Positions 1 through 5,262 of a stretch of 7,435 nt of DNA are shown here, piece by piece. A model generated the notes under the pieces. It was given only the letters and a program-made list of their open reading frames with translations, was not told the DNA's origin and ran no database searches. Source of the stretch: Spirochaetaceae bacterium. GTDB taxonomy: Bacteria > Spirochaetota > Spirochaetia > DSM-27196 > Salinispiraceae. The DNA is taken from the NCBI GenBank assembly GCA_007129335.1, contig SKVS01000271.1:1-7435 (forward strand), given 5' to 3'. The translations under genes were made by a program, and so were the position numbers. Position 1 is the stretch's first letter; every line of letters starts with the position of its first letter.

Positions 1-292
1 ATTCACTAAAAACTCTCACAGCTGTTGTACCTGTTTGTAAATCAGCGAATGTTTGAAAACCACGGACAGACCATAATGGAGCTCCTGCGCCTTGATCTAC
101 CTTGAGTGTATAAATCTGGTCAGGATTAACTGCTACAGATAACTCATATTCATTCTCGCCAACTACTTCCAACACATACGGTTGATTAACGGTTAAATCA
201 GTCTCGGTGGGTGCTTCAATCTCCACCGGATCCACCAGCCGGCACGAAAACACCAGCCCCACCATTGCAAGTAAAACAAGCAACTTCTTCAT
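1..292 (-). CDS. Putative lipoprotein, partial (C-terminus beyond left edge)
   Basis: The reading frame opens at an ATG whose complement is at 290-292 and stays open to the window edge, giving 97 residues with no stop. It starts MKKLLVLLAMVGLVFSC, a short basic, hydrophobic leader ending in a V-F-S-C lipobox with Cys17, so it is probably lipidated and anchored in a membrane. A strong ribosome binding site AAGGAG (complement of 299-304) lies six bases before the ATG and fixes the start. The visible mature part is acidic at first and then beta-strand-like, with alternating hydrophobic residues and a segment APLWSVRGF. I do not recognise a family. It is transcribed in the same direction as the next gene (400-902) but is separated from it by an intrinsic terminator, so it probably has its own promoter. 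The lipobox is slightly off consensus (Phe at -2), and simple secretion is possible. Confidence 0.75.
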   Translation of the reverse strand, partial: MKKLLVLLAMVGLVFSCRLVDPVEIEAPTETDLTVNQPYVLEVVGENEYELSVAVNPDQIYTLKVDQGAGAPLWSVRGFQTFADLQTGTTAVRVFSE

Positions 293-329
293 TTTTTTCT
301 CCTTATTCTTTGAAAATGCTTATTGTTCG

Positions 330-358
330 GATATAAAAAGAGCATATCCTTTGTACAA
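330..358 (-). promoter_or_regulatory. Candidate promoter of the left-edge lipoprotein gene
   Basis: On the minus strand TTGTAC (complement of 353-358) is followed after exactly 17 bases by TATATC (complement of 330-335). Each half matches the sigma-70 consensus only partly (3/6 and 4/6). Transcription would begin near 323 and give a leader of about 30 bases ending at the AAGGAG site. The -35 half lies in the loop of the upstream gene's terminator hairpin. This is a prediction from spacing and sequence only. Confidence 0.35.
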
Positions 359-377
359 ATAGCTTCTGGATATGCTC
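335..377 (-). terminator. Rho-independent terminator of the secreted-protein gene
   Basis: On the minus strand a perfect 10-bp stem, GAGCATATCC (377-368) paired with GGATATGCTC (349-340), is followed directly by TTTTT (339-335). It begins 25 bases after the stop codon of the gene ending at 402. The 18-base loop is unusually long and contains the self-complementary TTTGTACAAA. The stem is only half GC, so efficiency may be moderate. Confidence 0.75.
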
Positions 378-401
378 ATTACTTCAAAAACGCGCCTCTT
401 T

Positions 402-902
402 TTACCAAGGCCAGGAGTTAATCACCTGGTCAGAGATATAGACCTGTCCACGTCCCCCACGGGAGTCGGCACCGTCATTGTCCAGTCGAATGTAGTAGGT
501 TACCCCAGCTCTTACAGGCCAGGAGAACCACAAGGGTGCGGCAAGGGCTCCTGCATCATAACCATCGCTGCCGTAGTATTTACCACCGGGTTTTTGGCCC
601 AGTTCGATCAGATTCTCAAATCCTGGATCGGTGGAAATATCAGTGTAGTTTGCAAAGGAAGGTGCCCGTCCGCCCCGTTTGTAATTGAACTTGTCGTGGC
701 TGGTAATATAGAAGGTTCCGTCCTGCTCAGCAGTAATTTTTAGAAACCGTTCTGTACCAATTCGGCCATAATCAACAATGGTCACCTCATTCAGGGTCAT
801 TACAATTGCATCCTCAACCGATTCCCCTGACTGACCAAAAGCGGCTGCTGCAGATACGAGCAGAAATGCAGCTCCTATTAGTAACATTAATCCTTTCTTC
901 AT
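402..902 (-). CDS. Small secreted protein, possible PPC-like beta-sandwich
   Basis: This encodes 166 residues. The start at 902 is chosen because AAGGAGG (complement of 908-914) lies five bases upstream and the product begins with a textbook signal peptide: MKK, a hydrophobic stretch to about residue 20, and a likely signal peptidase I site after AFG (residues 21-23). An in-frame upstream start at 980 would cover the promoter and is rejected. The mature part, about 143 residues, has no cysteine and reads as a beta-sandwich. Segments such as GTFYITSHDKF (62-72) and the run around WFSWPVRAGVTYYIRLDNDG (125-144) recall pre-peptidase C-terminal (PPC-like) domains, where sugar or protein binding in the periplasm or outside the cell is usual. 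That match is by eye only, and the function is unknown. It ends in tryptophans (NSWPW). It is a single-gene unit with its own promoter and terminator. Confidence 0.85.
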   Translation of the reverse strand: MKKGLMLLIGAAFLLVSAAAAFGQSGESVEDAIVMTLNEVTIVDYGRIGTERFLKITAEQDGTFYITSHDKFNYKRGGRAPSFANYTDISTDPGFENLIELGQKPGGKYYGSDGYDAGALAAPLWFSWPVRAGVTYYIRLDNDGADSRGGRGQVYISDQVINSWPW

Positions 903-929
903 GAAGGCCTCCTTCAGATTTTTTACTAG

Positions 930-945
930 TACTACTTCAGTAGTA
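930..945 (-). promoter_or_regulatory. Leader hairpin at the predicted transcript 5' end
   Basis: TACTAC (930-935) and GTAGTA (940-945) form a 6-bp perfect inverted repeat with a 4-base loop. It sits at the predicted transcription start (near 945) of the secreted-protein gene. It could be an operator for a dimeric regulator or a hairpin that protects the mRNA 5' end. The adjoining TACTAGTA (924-931) is also self-complementary. No regulator can be named. Confidence 0.35.
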
Positions 946-951
946 GCTCCG

Positions 952-980
952 ATTGTAACCCCGGTTTTCCCAGCCCGCAA
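952..980 (-). promoter_or_regulatory. Promoter of the secreted-protein gene
   Basis: On the minus strand TTGCGG (complement of 975-980), a 17-base spacer and TACAAT (complement of 952-957, 5 of 6 consensus) form a sigma-70-type promoter. Transcription would start near 945, leaving a leader of about 43 bases to the ATG at 902. The -10 box and spacing are good and the -35 box is weak. Confidence 0.55.
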
Positions 981-1064
981 GTTCTATTACCACTATAGGA
1001 GTAAATTTTTCATAAAAATATTGACTTTTTCATAGAAATTTCTCTCATGCAGGCCGCACAATTG

Positions 1065-1088
1065 AAAAAGGACCCCAAATGGGGCCCT
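1065..1088 (-). terminator. Rho-independent terminator of the first S51 peptidase gene
   Basis: On the minus strand GGGCCCC (1087-1081), loop ATTT, GGGGTCC (1076-1070) and then TTTTT (1069-1065) form a GC-rich 7-bp stem with one G-U pair and a U-tract. It begins 27 bases after the stop codon at 1114. This is a classic intrinsic terminator, so the peptidase transcript should end before the secreted-protein gene. Confidence 0.85.
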
Positions 1089-1113
1089 CATAGGTACTGC
1101 AAAAACGAACAAA

Positions 1114-2217
1114 CTAATACAAGGTTGTTGAAGTAGTGTTGTGGGATCCACTTTCGTTGATACTGATTTGACCAGAATTCACCCGGTAAATACCTTTGTT
1201 CACACCACCAGAACCAGTCCAATCAGTCAGGGAAAAGGTGTTGTTGCCTCCAGGTAAACCCCTGACCCTGTACACCGACACCCCCGATGTCCAGAAAAAG
1301 GGGTTGGCAGTAATTCCACCACCCTGGGAGCGAATAAAGTAGGCATAATCATCATCCCCAGAATCACCAAAGACCCGGGCATTTCCTTCAGCATCAATTG
1401 CCACTGCGGTGTATTCGTCGCATGCAATTCCCCCGACATCGGGAACTCCATCCAGCTTTAGCTTTGCAGCAAAGGCAATAAACCGGCTCATGCGGTTTCT
1501 TTTTCCAAAATGGGTATCGGTTACCACTGAACCAAGCCAATCGGGCAAGTAGGGCCTGAGGAAACTGGCTTTGACTTCGGACATCCGACTATCGTTCAAA
1601 TTGGTTATGGTGGTATCGCTGGGAATTGCAGATCCACTGGGTAAATAAGCGTAACCTCCCAGGGTATGCATTCCCGCACTTGTTCCGGCTATGGGTGTCC
1701 CTCGAACCTGAATGAGATACTCCAAAGCGGTTTCAACCTTGGTACCCTTCCAGGTGTTGTAGTAAGCGGTTTGGTCCCCTCCGTCAAGGAAAACCGCTTC
1801 AGCGTTTTTCAGGTGTTCATAGGTACTTTCGTGATTTGCCCTGTCCCGGGAATTTGCAACAATTATGGTAACAGAGTTAAAGCCATCGCTCAGCCTTGCA
1901 TTTATCCAGCTTGAATCTTGGGGAAACTTCGTATCAAAACTCAAGGCTACCAAATCACCACCCCCTGCCTGATCTTTCAGCCAGGGATATGAACCAGGAG
2001 CAGTCCCTCCACCACCAATCAATAAAAACCCTCCCAGAGGTGTTGCACTGCTATTTGTTTCAGAACCAAACCGGCCAATCCAATTGGGAAGAGTTTCTGA
2101 ATCTTCTAAATCAGTGTTATCAGCAGCAGTATTATCAGGAGAAGTGTCAACAATTTCACAGCCGCTAAACATAATCAAAAGGAGTGCTATCACCGCTATA
2201 GATTTAAATTTTGTCAT
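1114..2217 (-). CDS. Cyanophycinase-like lipoprotein, peptidase family S51
   Basis: This encodes 367 residues, of the size expected for an exported S51 peptidase. The leader ends in a lipobox F-S-G-C with Cys20, followed by an Asp/Glu/Thr-rich linker (21-44), so it is likely a surface or periplasmic lipoprotein. The S51 core has a GGGG turn (68-71), GGDQTAYY (146-153), the nucleophile elbow GTSAGM with Ser180, the motif DTHFGKRNR with His236, and CDE with Glu268. This is the Ser-His-Glu triad of cyanophycinases, enzymes that hydrolyse the Asp-Arg polymer cyanophycin to dipeptides. The Gln normally before the catalytic His is Thr235. A C-terminal segment (about 287-352, with VYRVRG and an LTDWTG-type motif) recurs in the paralogue at 3064-4158. 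The start is supported by a GAGG site five to eight bases upstream. The family call is firm and the substrate is inferred; another isoaspartyl peptide is possible. Confidence 0.9.
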   Translation of the reverse strand: MTKFKSIAVIALLLIMFSGCEIVDTSPDNTAADNTDLEDSETLPNWIGRFGSETNSSATPLGGFLLIGGGGTAPGSYPWLKDQAGGGDLVALSFDTKFPQDSSWINARLSDGFNSVTIIVANSRDRANHESTYEHLKNAEAVFLDGGDQTAYYNTWKGTKVETALEYLIQVRGTPIAGTSAGMHTLGGYAYLPSGSAIPSDTTITNLNDSRMSEVKASFLRPYLPDWLGSVVTDTHFGKRNRMSRFIAFAAKLKLDGVPDVGGIACDEYTAVAIDAEGNARVFGDSGDDDYAYFIRSQGGGITANPFFWTSGVSVYRVRGLPGGNNTFSLTDWTGSGGVNKGIYRVNSGQISINESGSHNTTSTTLY

Positions 2218-2313
2218 AGGTCCCTCTAAGGCAAATTAATTTACTTCTCATGTAGTAAATAACCTAACCCTGTTCCGAGGAATCCGCAAGGAATTGTTAG
2301 ATAAAATTGTGCT

Positions 2314-2326
2314 GTGTTAGCAACAC
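2314..2326. promoter_or_regulatory. Palindrome between divergent genes, possible operator
   Basis: GTGTT-AGC-AACAC is a perfect 5-bp inverted repeat around a 3-base centre, in the 195-base gap between the first S51 peptidase (leftward) and the TA pair (rightward). Phd/YefM antitoxins bind palindromes upstream of their own operons, so this is a candidate autoregulatory site. It lies about 30 bases upstream of the predicted -35 box, so it may instead serve the leftward gene. Confidence 0.3.
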
Positions 2327-2358
2327 TTCCTGGTTCAAACGAGAATGGCAAATGTTCA

Positions 2359-2387
2359 TTGATTTAATAGACTTCATACGATATGTT
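2359..2387 (+). promoter_or_regulatory. Candidate promoter of the TA operon
   Basis: TTGATT (2359-2364), a 17-base spacer and TATGTT (2382-2387) form a plausible sigma-70 promoter, each half 4 of 6 to consensus. Transcription near 2394 gives a short leader that holds the GGAGG site at 2400-2404. This placement also argues against the upstream ATG at 2383 as the antitoxin start. Confidence 0.45.
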
Positions 2388-2412
2388 TAAAAGACTACTG
2401 GAGGTGTACCAA

Positions 2413-2694
2413 ATGATTTTCAACCCAAACCATAACATCAAACCAATTTCCTATGTAAAAATCCATGCTGCTGAAATAATGAAACACATAAATGAGAAAA
2501 AAGACCCCTTGGTCATTACCCAGAATGGAGAAGCAAAAGCTGTATTGATAGATATTGGCTCTTATCAGCACATGCAGGATGCGTTTGCCCTGCTTAATAT
2601 GATCAAAATAAGCGAACAAGATATAAAAGCAGGTCATGTGCAGGATTCTGATGAAGTGTTCGCTGAGCTGGAAAACAAATATTTCTCATCATGA
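2413..2694 (+). CDS. Type II antitoxin, Phd/YefM family
   Basis: This encodes 93 residues. The start at 2413 is chosen over 2383 because GGAGG at 2400-2404 lies eight bases before it and 2383 falls in the predicted -10 box. The N-terminal half is the Phd/YefM DNA-binding fold: PISYVKIHAAEIMKHI (11-26), then PLVITQNGEAKAVLI (32-46), then a helix around SYQHMQDAF (50-58). The C-terminal tail (from about 65) is charged and acidic and would wrap around and neutralise the toxin. It overlaps the toxin gene by four bases (ATGA), the usual arrangement for translational coupling. As in the family, the antitoxin, alone or with its toxin, probably represses its own promoter. The cassette is AT-rich compared with the genes to its right, which fits acquisition. 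Confidence 0.93.
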   Translation: MIFNPNHNIKPISYVKIHAAEIMKHINEKKDPLVITQNGEAKAVLIDIGSYQHMQDAFALLNMIKISEQDIKAGHVQDSDEVFAELENKYFSS

Positions 2695-3020
2695 AAACAA
2701 CATACAAGGTCCGTATCTCCCGAAGTGCTAAGCTTGACCTCGATGAAATCATTTCATTTTATTCCCAGGAACGTATCGATTATGCAAAAAATGTAATGCT
2801 CATGATAAAAAAGAGCATACAGTCTCTTAAAACATTCCCAGAAAAAGGAAGAATTGTCCCTGAGTTAAGCGATCACAATATTCATGAATACAGGGAAATT
2901 CTTTCCTCTTACTGGAGAATCTTGTATAAAATCGAAAATTCTGATGTATTCGTCCACGCAATTATTGATGGACGCAGGAATACCGAAGAACTCCTTATGA
3001 GAAAACTTTCAAGAAGGTAG
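2691..3020 (+). CDS. Type II toxin, RelE/ParE superfamily
   Basis: This encodes 109 residues, a typical size. The RelE/ParE pattern is complete: an N-terminal strand and basic helix (TYKVRISRSAKLDLDEI, 4-20), a long helix, FPEKGRIVPEL (49-59), HEYREIL (65-71), YWRILYKI (74-81) and HAIIDGRRNTEELL (89-102). Members act either as ribosome-dependent mRNA nucleases (RelE) or as gyrase poisons (ParE), and sequence alone does not decide here. The conserved Arg and DGRR positions look intact, so the toxin is probably functional. There is no strong ribosome binding site of its own; the ATGA overlap with the antitoxin stop implies coupled translation, which keeps antitoxin synthesis ahead. It runs towards the second S51 peptidase gene, and the two stop codons are 43 bases apart. 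Confidence 0.93.
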   Translation: MKTTYKVRISRSAKLDLDEIISFYSQERIDYAKNVMLMIKKSIQSLKTFPEKGRIVPELSDHNIHEYREILSSYWRILYKIENSDVFVHAIIDGRRNTEELLMRKLSRR

Positions 3021-3031
3021 GTTACTTACTA

Positions 3032-3060
3032 CAGCAATTCTTAAGAAATGAGAATTGCTG
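3032..3060. repeat. Perfect inverted repeat between convergent genes
   Basis: CAGCAATTCT (3032-3041) and AGAATTGCTG (3051-3060) form a 10-bp perfect stem with a 9-base loop, placed between the toxin stop and the stop of the leftward S51 peptidase. It may act as a bidirectional terminator or mRNA-end stabiliser. Neither strand has a U-tract after the stem, so it is not a standard intrinsic terminator. The 8-bp direct repeat TACTTACT flanks it at 3023-3030 and 3065-3072. Confidence 0.6.
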
Positions 3061-3063
3061 CCC

Positions 3064-4158
3064 CTACTTACTCGACCGCTGCACATCATTATCAATAACT
3101 CCCTGAACAACCGACACCAGTTCCACTTCGACGCCCTCGCCACCGCTCCAGGCAACCAGGTCAAAACTGTTGCGGCCGTTTTCAAATCCCCTGACCCGGT
3201 ACACCGTCAATCCGGCGGGCCAGTGCAGCGCTTCCCCGGGCTGCACCACCTCAGGCGGCCCATTGGGAACCATGAAGTAAGCATAATCCGGATGTCGGGA
3301 TGATCCAAAGACCCGGGCCTGACCATTTTCATCGATGGTAATGGATGTGGCCTCATCGGCGGCAATTCCCCGGATCATGCTATAGTCCCGATCATGATCC
3401 ACCATGACCCGGGCCATCATGGCCAGGGTCCGGCCAAAGCGGTCCCGTTCGGACCAGTGGGTGTCGGTCAGCACTCCATCGAGCAGGGGAACAGTCAGAA
3501 AGGCTGGACGAATGTCCTGCATGTTCCGGTGGAAGGGATTTCGCAACACCACCGAACTTTCAGCGCTGCCGCTTGTGGGGGCGTATACAAATCCCCCCAA
3601 CAGAGCCATGCCCGCACTGGTCCCTCCAATGGGTATACCCTTTTGGTGGTACAAAAACTCCATGGTCTGCTGAACCGCGGTTCCCGCCCAGGTGTCGTAA
3701 TACGCGGTCTGATCGCCCCCTGCCATAAACAGGGCATCGGCATCCAGCAGAATTTGCCGGACAAAGTCGCTGTCGGCTTTTTCACGGGTATCGATAATCA
3801 AGGTGGTTATGGAGTTTGCCCCCCGGATGAACTGAGGATCGTTGTACCCATCGGAACCGGAAATACGAATGACCACAAAATCACCCTTGCCCGCAAGGTC
3901 GACCATCCAGTCAAAGGCCTGGCGCACATCGGACCCACCGCCAGCCAACACCAGGCCCCGCCGGGTCTGGGTTTGTACCGGGGTCCGGGAACCGGAGCGG
4001 TAGTACTGTACTCCCTCGATTGTTCCCCGATTGGACAGCGGGTAGTATGGCGAATCCCCCTGACCTCCATTTTTTGAGGCGCGGTCGGAACGTCCACCAC
4101 CGATCAGCGGTAAGAGCGCGAATCCCATTAAAACAAGAATGATTACGAGGTATTTCAT
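3064..4158 (-). CDS. Exported cyanophycinase-like peptidase, family S51 (second copy)
   Basis: This encodes 364 residues from the ATG at 4158, chosen because GGGAG lies eight bases upstream and the product then starts with a hydrophobic leader (MKYLVIILVLMGFALLPLIG). An upstream ATG two codons earlier is too close to that site. The leader has no lipobox cysteine, so the protein is either cleaved and secreted or held by an N-terminal anchor, unlike its lipoprotein paralogue. The S51 core has LAGGGS (71-76), GGDQTAYY (147-154), the elbow GGTSAGM with Ser181, DTHWSERDRFGR with His234, and ADE with Glu269. The Ser-His-Glu triad and the three arginines after the His are all present; Thr233 replaces the usual Gln. 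The C-terminal module (about 290-352, VYRVRG, FDLVAWSG) matches the other copy. The gene is more GC-rich than its paralogue, so the copies are old or separately acquired. It is divergent from the nadR-like gene. Confidence 0.9.
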   Translation of the reverse strand: MKYLVIILVLMGFALLPLIGGGRSDRASKNGGQGDSPYYPLSNRGTIEGVQYYRSGSRTPVQTQTRRGLVLAGGGSDVRQAFDWMVDLAGKGDFVVIRISGSDGYNDPQFIRGANSITTLIIDTREKADSDFVRQILLDADALFMAGGDQTAYYDTWAGTAVQQTMEFLYHQKGIPIGGTSAGMALLGGFVYAPTSGSAESSVVLRNPFHRNMQDIRPAFLTVPLLDGVLTDTHWSERDRFGRTLAMMARVMVDHDRDYSMIRGIAADEATSITIDENGQARVFGSSRHPDYAYFMVPNGPPEVVQPGEALHWPAGLTVYRVRGFENGRNSFDLVAWSGGEGVEVELVSVVQGVIDNDVQRSSK

Positions 4159-4277
4159 GGTCATTTCTCCCTGGTGAGGTAATATTACTCGACGCTGGCA
4201 AGCCCATGGAAAAACCAATGGTAAATTTGGCGATTCAAAGCATTGGGGAAAACAGATCCTTCAAATCCACGAACTTC

Positions 4278-4306
4278 TTGCCCACGGCCGGTCCTGACAG
4301 TACACT
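4278..4306 (+). promoter_or_regulatory. Candidate promoter for a leaderless nadR-like mRNA
   Basis: TTGCCC (4278-4283), a 17-base spacer and TACACT (4301-4306) form a sigma-70-like promoter, 4 of 6 in each half. The expected transcription start, about seven bases on, falls at 4313-4314, which is the ATG of the downstream gene. No ribosome binding site precedes that ATG, so a leaderless transcript is possible. This rests on sequence pattern alone. Confidence 0.35.
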
Positions 4307-4313
4307 ACAAGCC

Positions 4314-5216
4314 ATGATAAAGCCAACCCACGCAGTTGTCATTGGCAGGTTCATGCCTCCCCACAATGGCCACCGTTACCTTATTGATTTTGCCACCAGC
4401 CTCGCCGACCGCACCACGGTGTTTCTGTGCACCCTGTCCCACGAGCCTATTCCCGGGGATTTACGCTACTCCTGGATGACCGAGCTGTTTCCGAAAGCGA
4501 ACATCATCCATATAACCGAGGAAATTCCCGAAGCGAACCGCAACAACCCCGACAGCCCGAATATTTGGGCCCGATCCTTAAAACCTTACTTACCCGACGG
4601 GGTGGATTTTCTGATTGCCAGCGAGGACTACGGCTGGGACCTTGCCCAGGCCCTGGGCGCTCGGTTCGTGCCGGTGGATCCGGGGCGCAACCACATTGGG
4701 GTCTCCGCAACCCTCATTCGGGAACGCCCGCTGGAATACTGGGAACACATTCCCCAGGTAGTTCGACCGTACTTTGCCCGGATCATTGCCGTTGAAACTC
4801 CAACAGAACCTGCTGGGGTCGACAGTTTGATGGCCAGGCTTACAGGCAAATTGGGCGGCACCCGCAGTGCTGAAACAAACACCGGACTTGCCGCCGATGC
4901 CATTCTGTCCCAGCTCGCCCAATCCCTGAATACCCTATACTTGCCGCTGTACCATGAGCACTACCAGACAATGATCGCAGCAGGAGAGCAAAGCCGAAAC
5001 ATCCACAACTTCCACACCACATTGAACGAACAGGATCTTGTCCGAGCCCAAAGAGCCCAGTTCCAGGCAATGCTGCGGCTATGCAACAGGTTTTTGTTCG
5101 TACCAGCACAACTGGTCGGAACGGTCATTCCCAGGGAACGGGTTTATTCCACCATAACATTAAGGGAGTTAGATGAACTGAGGATGGAGAAAATTGTGAA
5201 GAGTTTGGTAAATTAA
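4314..5216 (+). CDS. nadR: NadR-type NMN adenylyltransferase with degenerate C-terminal kinase domain
   Basis: This encodes 300 residues from the ATG at 4314. That start places the nucleotidyltransferase motif GRFMPPHNGH at residues 11-20, as in NadR proteins without a helix-turn-helix; starts at 4206 or 4221 add an unrelated tail and have no ribosome binding site. The N-terminal half should make NAD from NMN and ATP in the cytoplasm. It holds the two His of HNGH, SEDYG (103-107) and the NadR-type signature SATLIRERP (131-139), followed by YWEHIPQVVRPYF (142-154). The second half normally is a ribosylnicotinamide kinase with a P-loop GPESTGKST. Here the aligned stretch is PTEPAGVDS (163-171): the P-loop Lys is Val169 and the next Ser/Thr is Asp170, so kinase activity is probably lost while the domain remains. 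It converges on the ATPase gene. The adenylyltransferase call is strong and the kinase loss is inferred from alignment by eye. Confidence 0.85.
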   Translation: MIKPTHAVVIGRFMPPHNGHRYLIDFATSLADRTTVFLCTLSHEPIPGDLRYSWMTELFPKANIIHITEEIPEANRNNPDSPNIWARSLKPYLPDGVDFLIASEDYGWDLAQALGARFVPVDPGRNHIGVSATLIRERPLEYWEHIPQVVRPYFARIIAVETPTEPAGVDSLMARLTGKLGGTRSAETNTGLAADAILSQLAQSLNTLYLPLYHEHYQTMIAAGEQSRNIHNFHTTLNEQDLVRAQRAQFQAMLRLCNRFLFVPAQLVGTVIPRERVYSTITLRELDELRMEKIVKSLVN

Positions 5217-5221
5217 CCAAA
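5204..5221 (+). terminator. Weak candidate terminator of the nadR-like gene
   Basis: TTTGGT (5204-5209) and ACCAAA (5216-5221) form a 6-bp stem with a 6-base loop that contains most of the stop codon, followed by TCTTTT. The short, AT-rich stem and its overlap with the coding end make it a weak intrinsic terminator at best. Confidence 0.3.
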
Positions 5222-5262
5222 TCTTTTGCCTTGGTGGTGTCGAACTTTCCTTTGACCTCGCC

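Noticed and set aside
372..743. Plus-strand frame of 123 codons
   Set aside because: It is antisense to the secreted-protein gene and begins within the terminator hairpin of that gene; there is no ribosome binding site.
903..980. N-terminal extension of the secreted-protein gene to 980
   Set aside because: It would cover the TACAAT promoter and displace the signal peptide by 26 residues, whereas the ATG at 902 has an ideal ribosome binding site.
1006..1034. Direct repeat TTTTTCATA at 1006-1014 and 1026-1034
   Set aside because: Two short copies in AT-rich sequence with a 20-base period could be an upstream promoter element or chance. There is no further support.
3032..3060. Hairpin as a standard intrinsic terminator
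   Set aside because: The stem is perfect, but neither strand has a U-tract after it, so it is listed only as an inverted repeat.
3394..4077. Long plus-strand reading frame of 227 codons
   Set aside because: It lies antisense inside the well-supported S51 peptidase gene, has no ribosome binding site, and its product is Gly/Pro/His-rich without a recognisable domain. It is a shadow of a GC-rich gene.
4206..4313. N-terminal extension of the nadR-like gene
   Set aside because: The extra 36 residues have no family similarity, neither ATG has a ribosome binding site, and the nucleotidyltransferase motif would lie too far from the N-terminus. It is not fully excluded.
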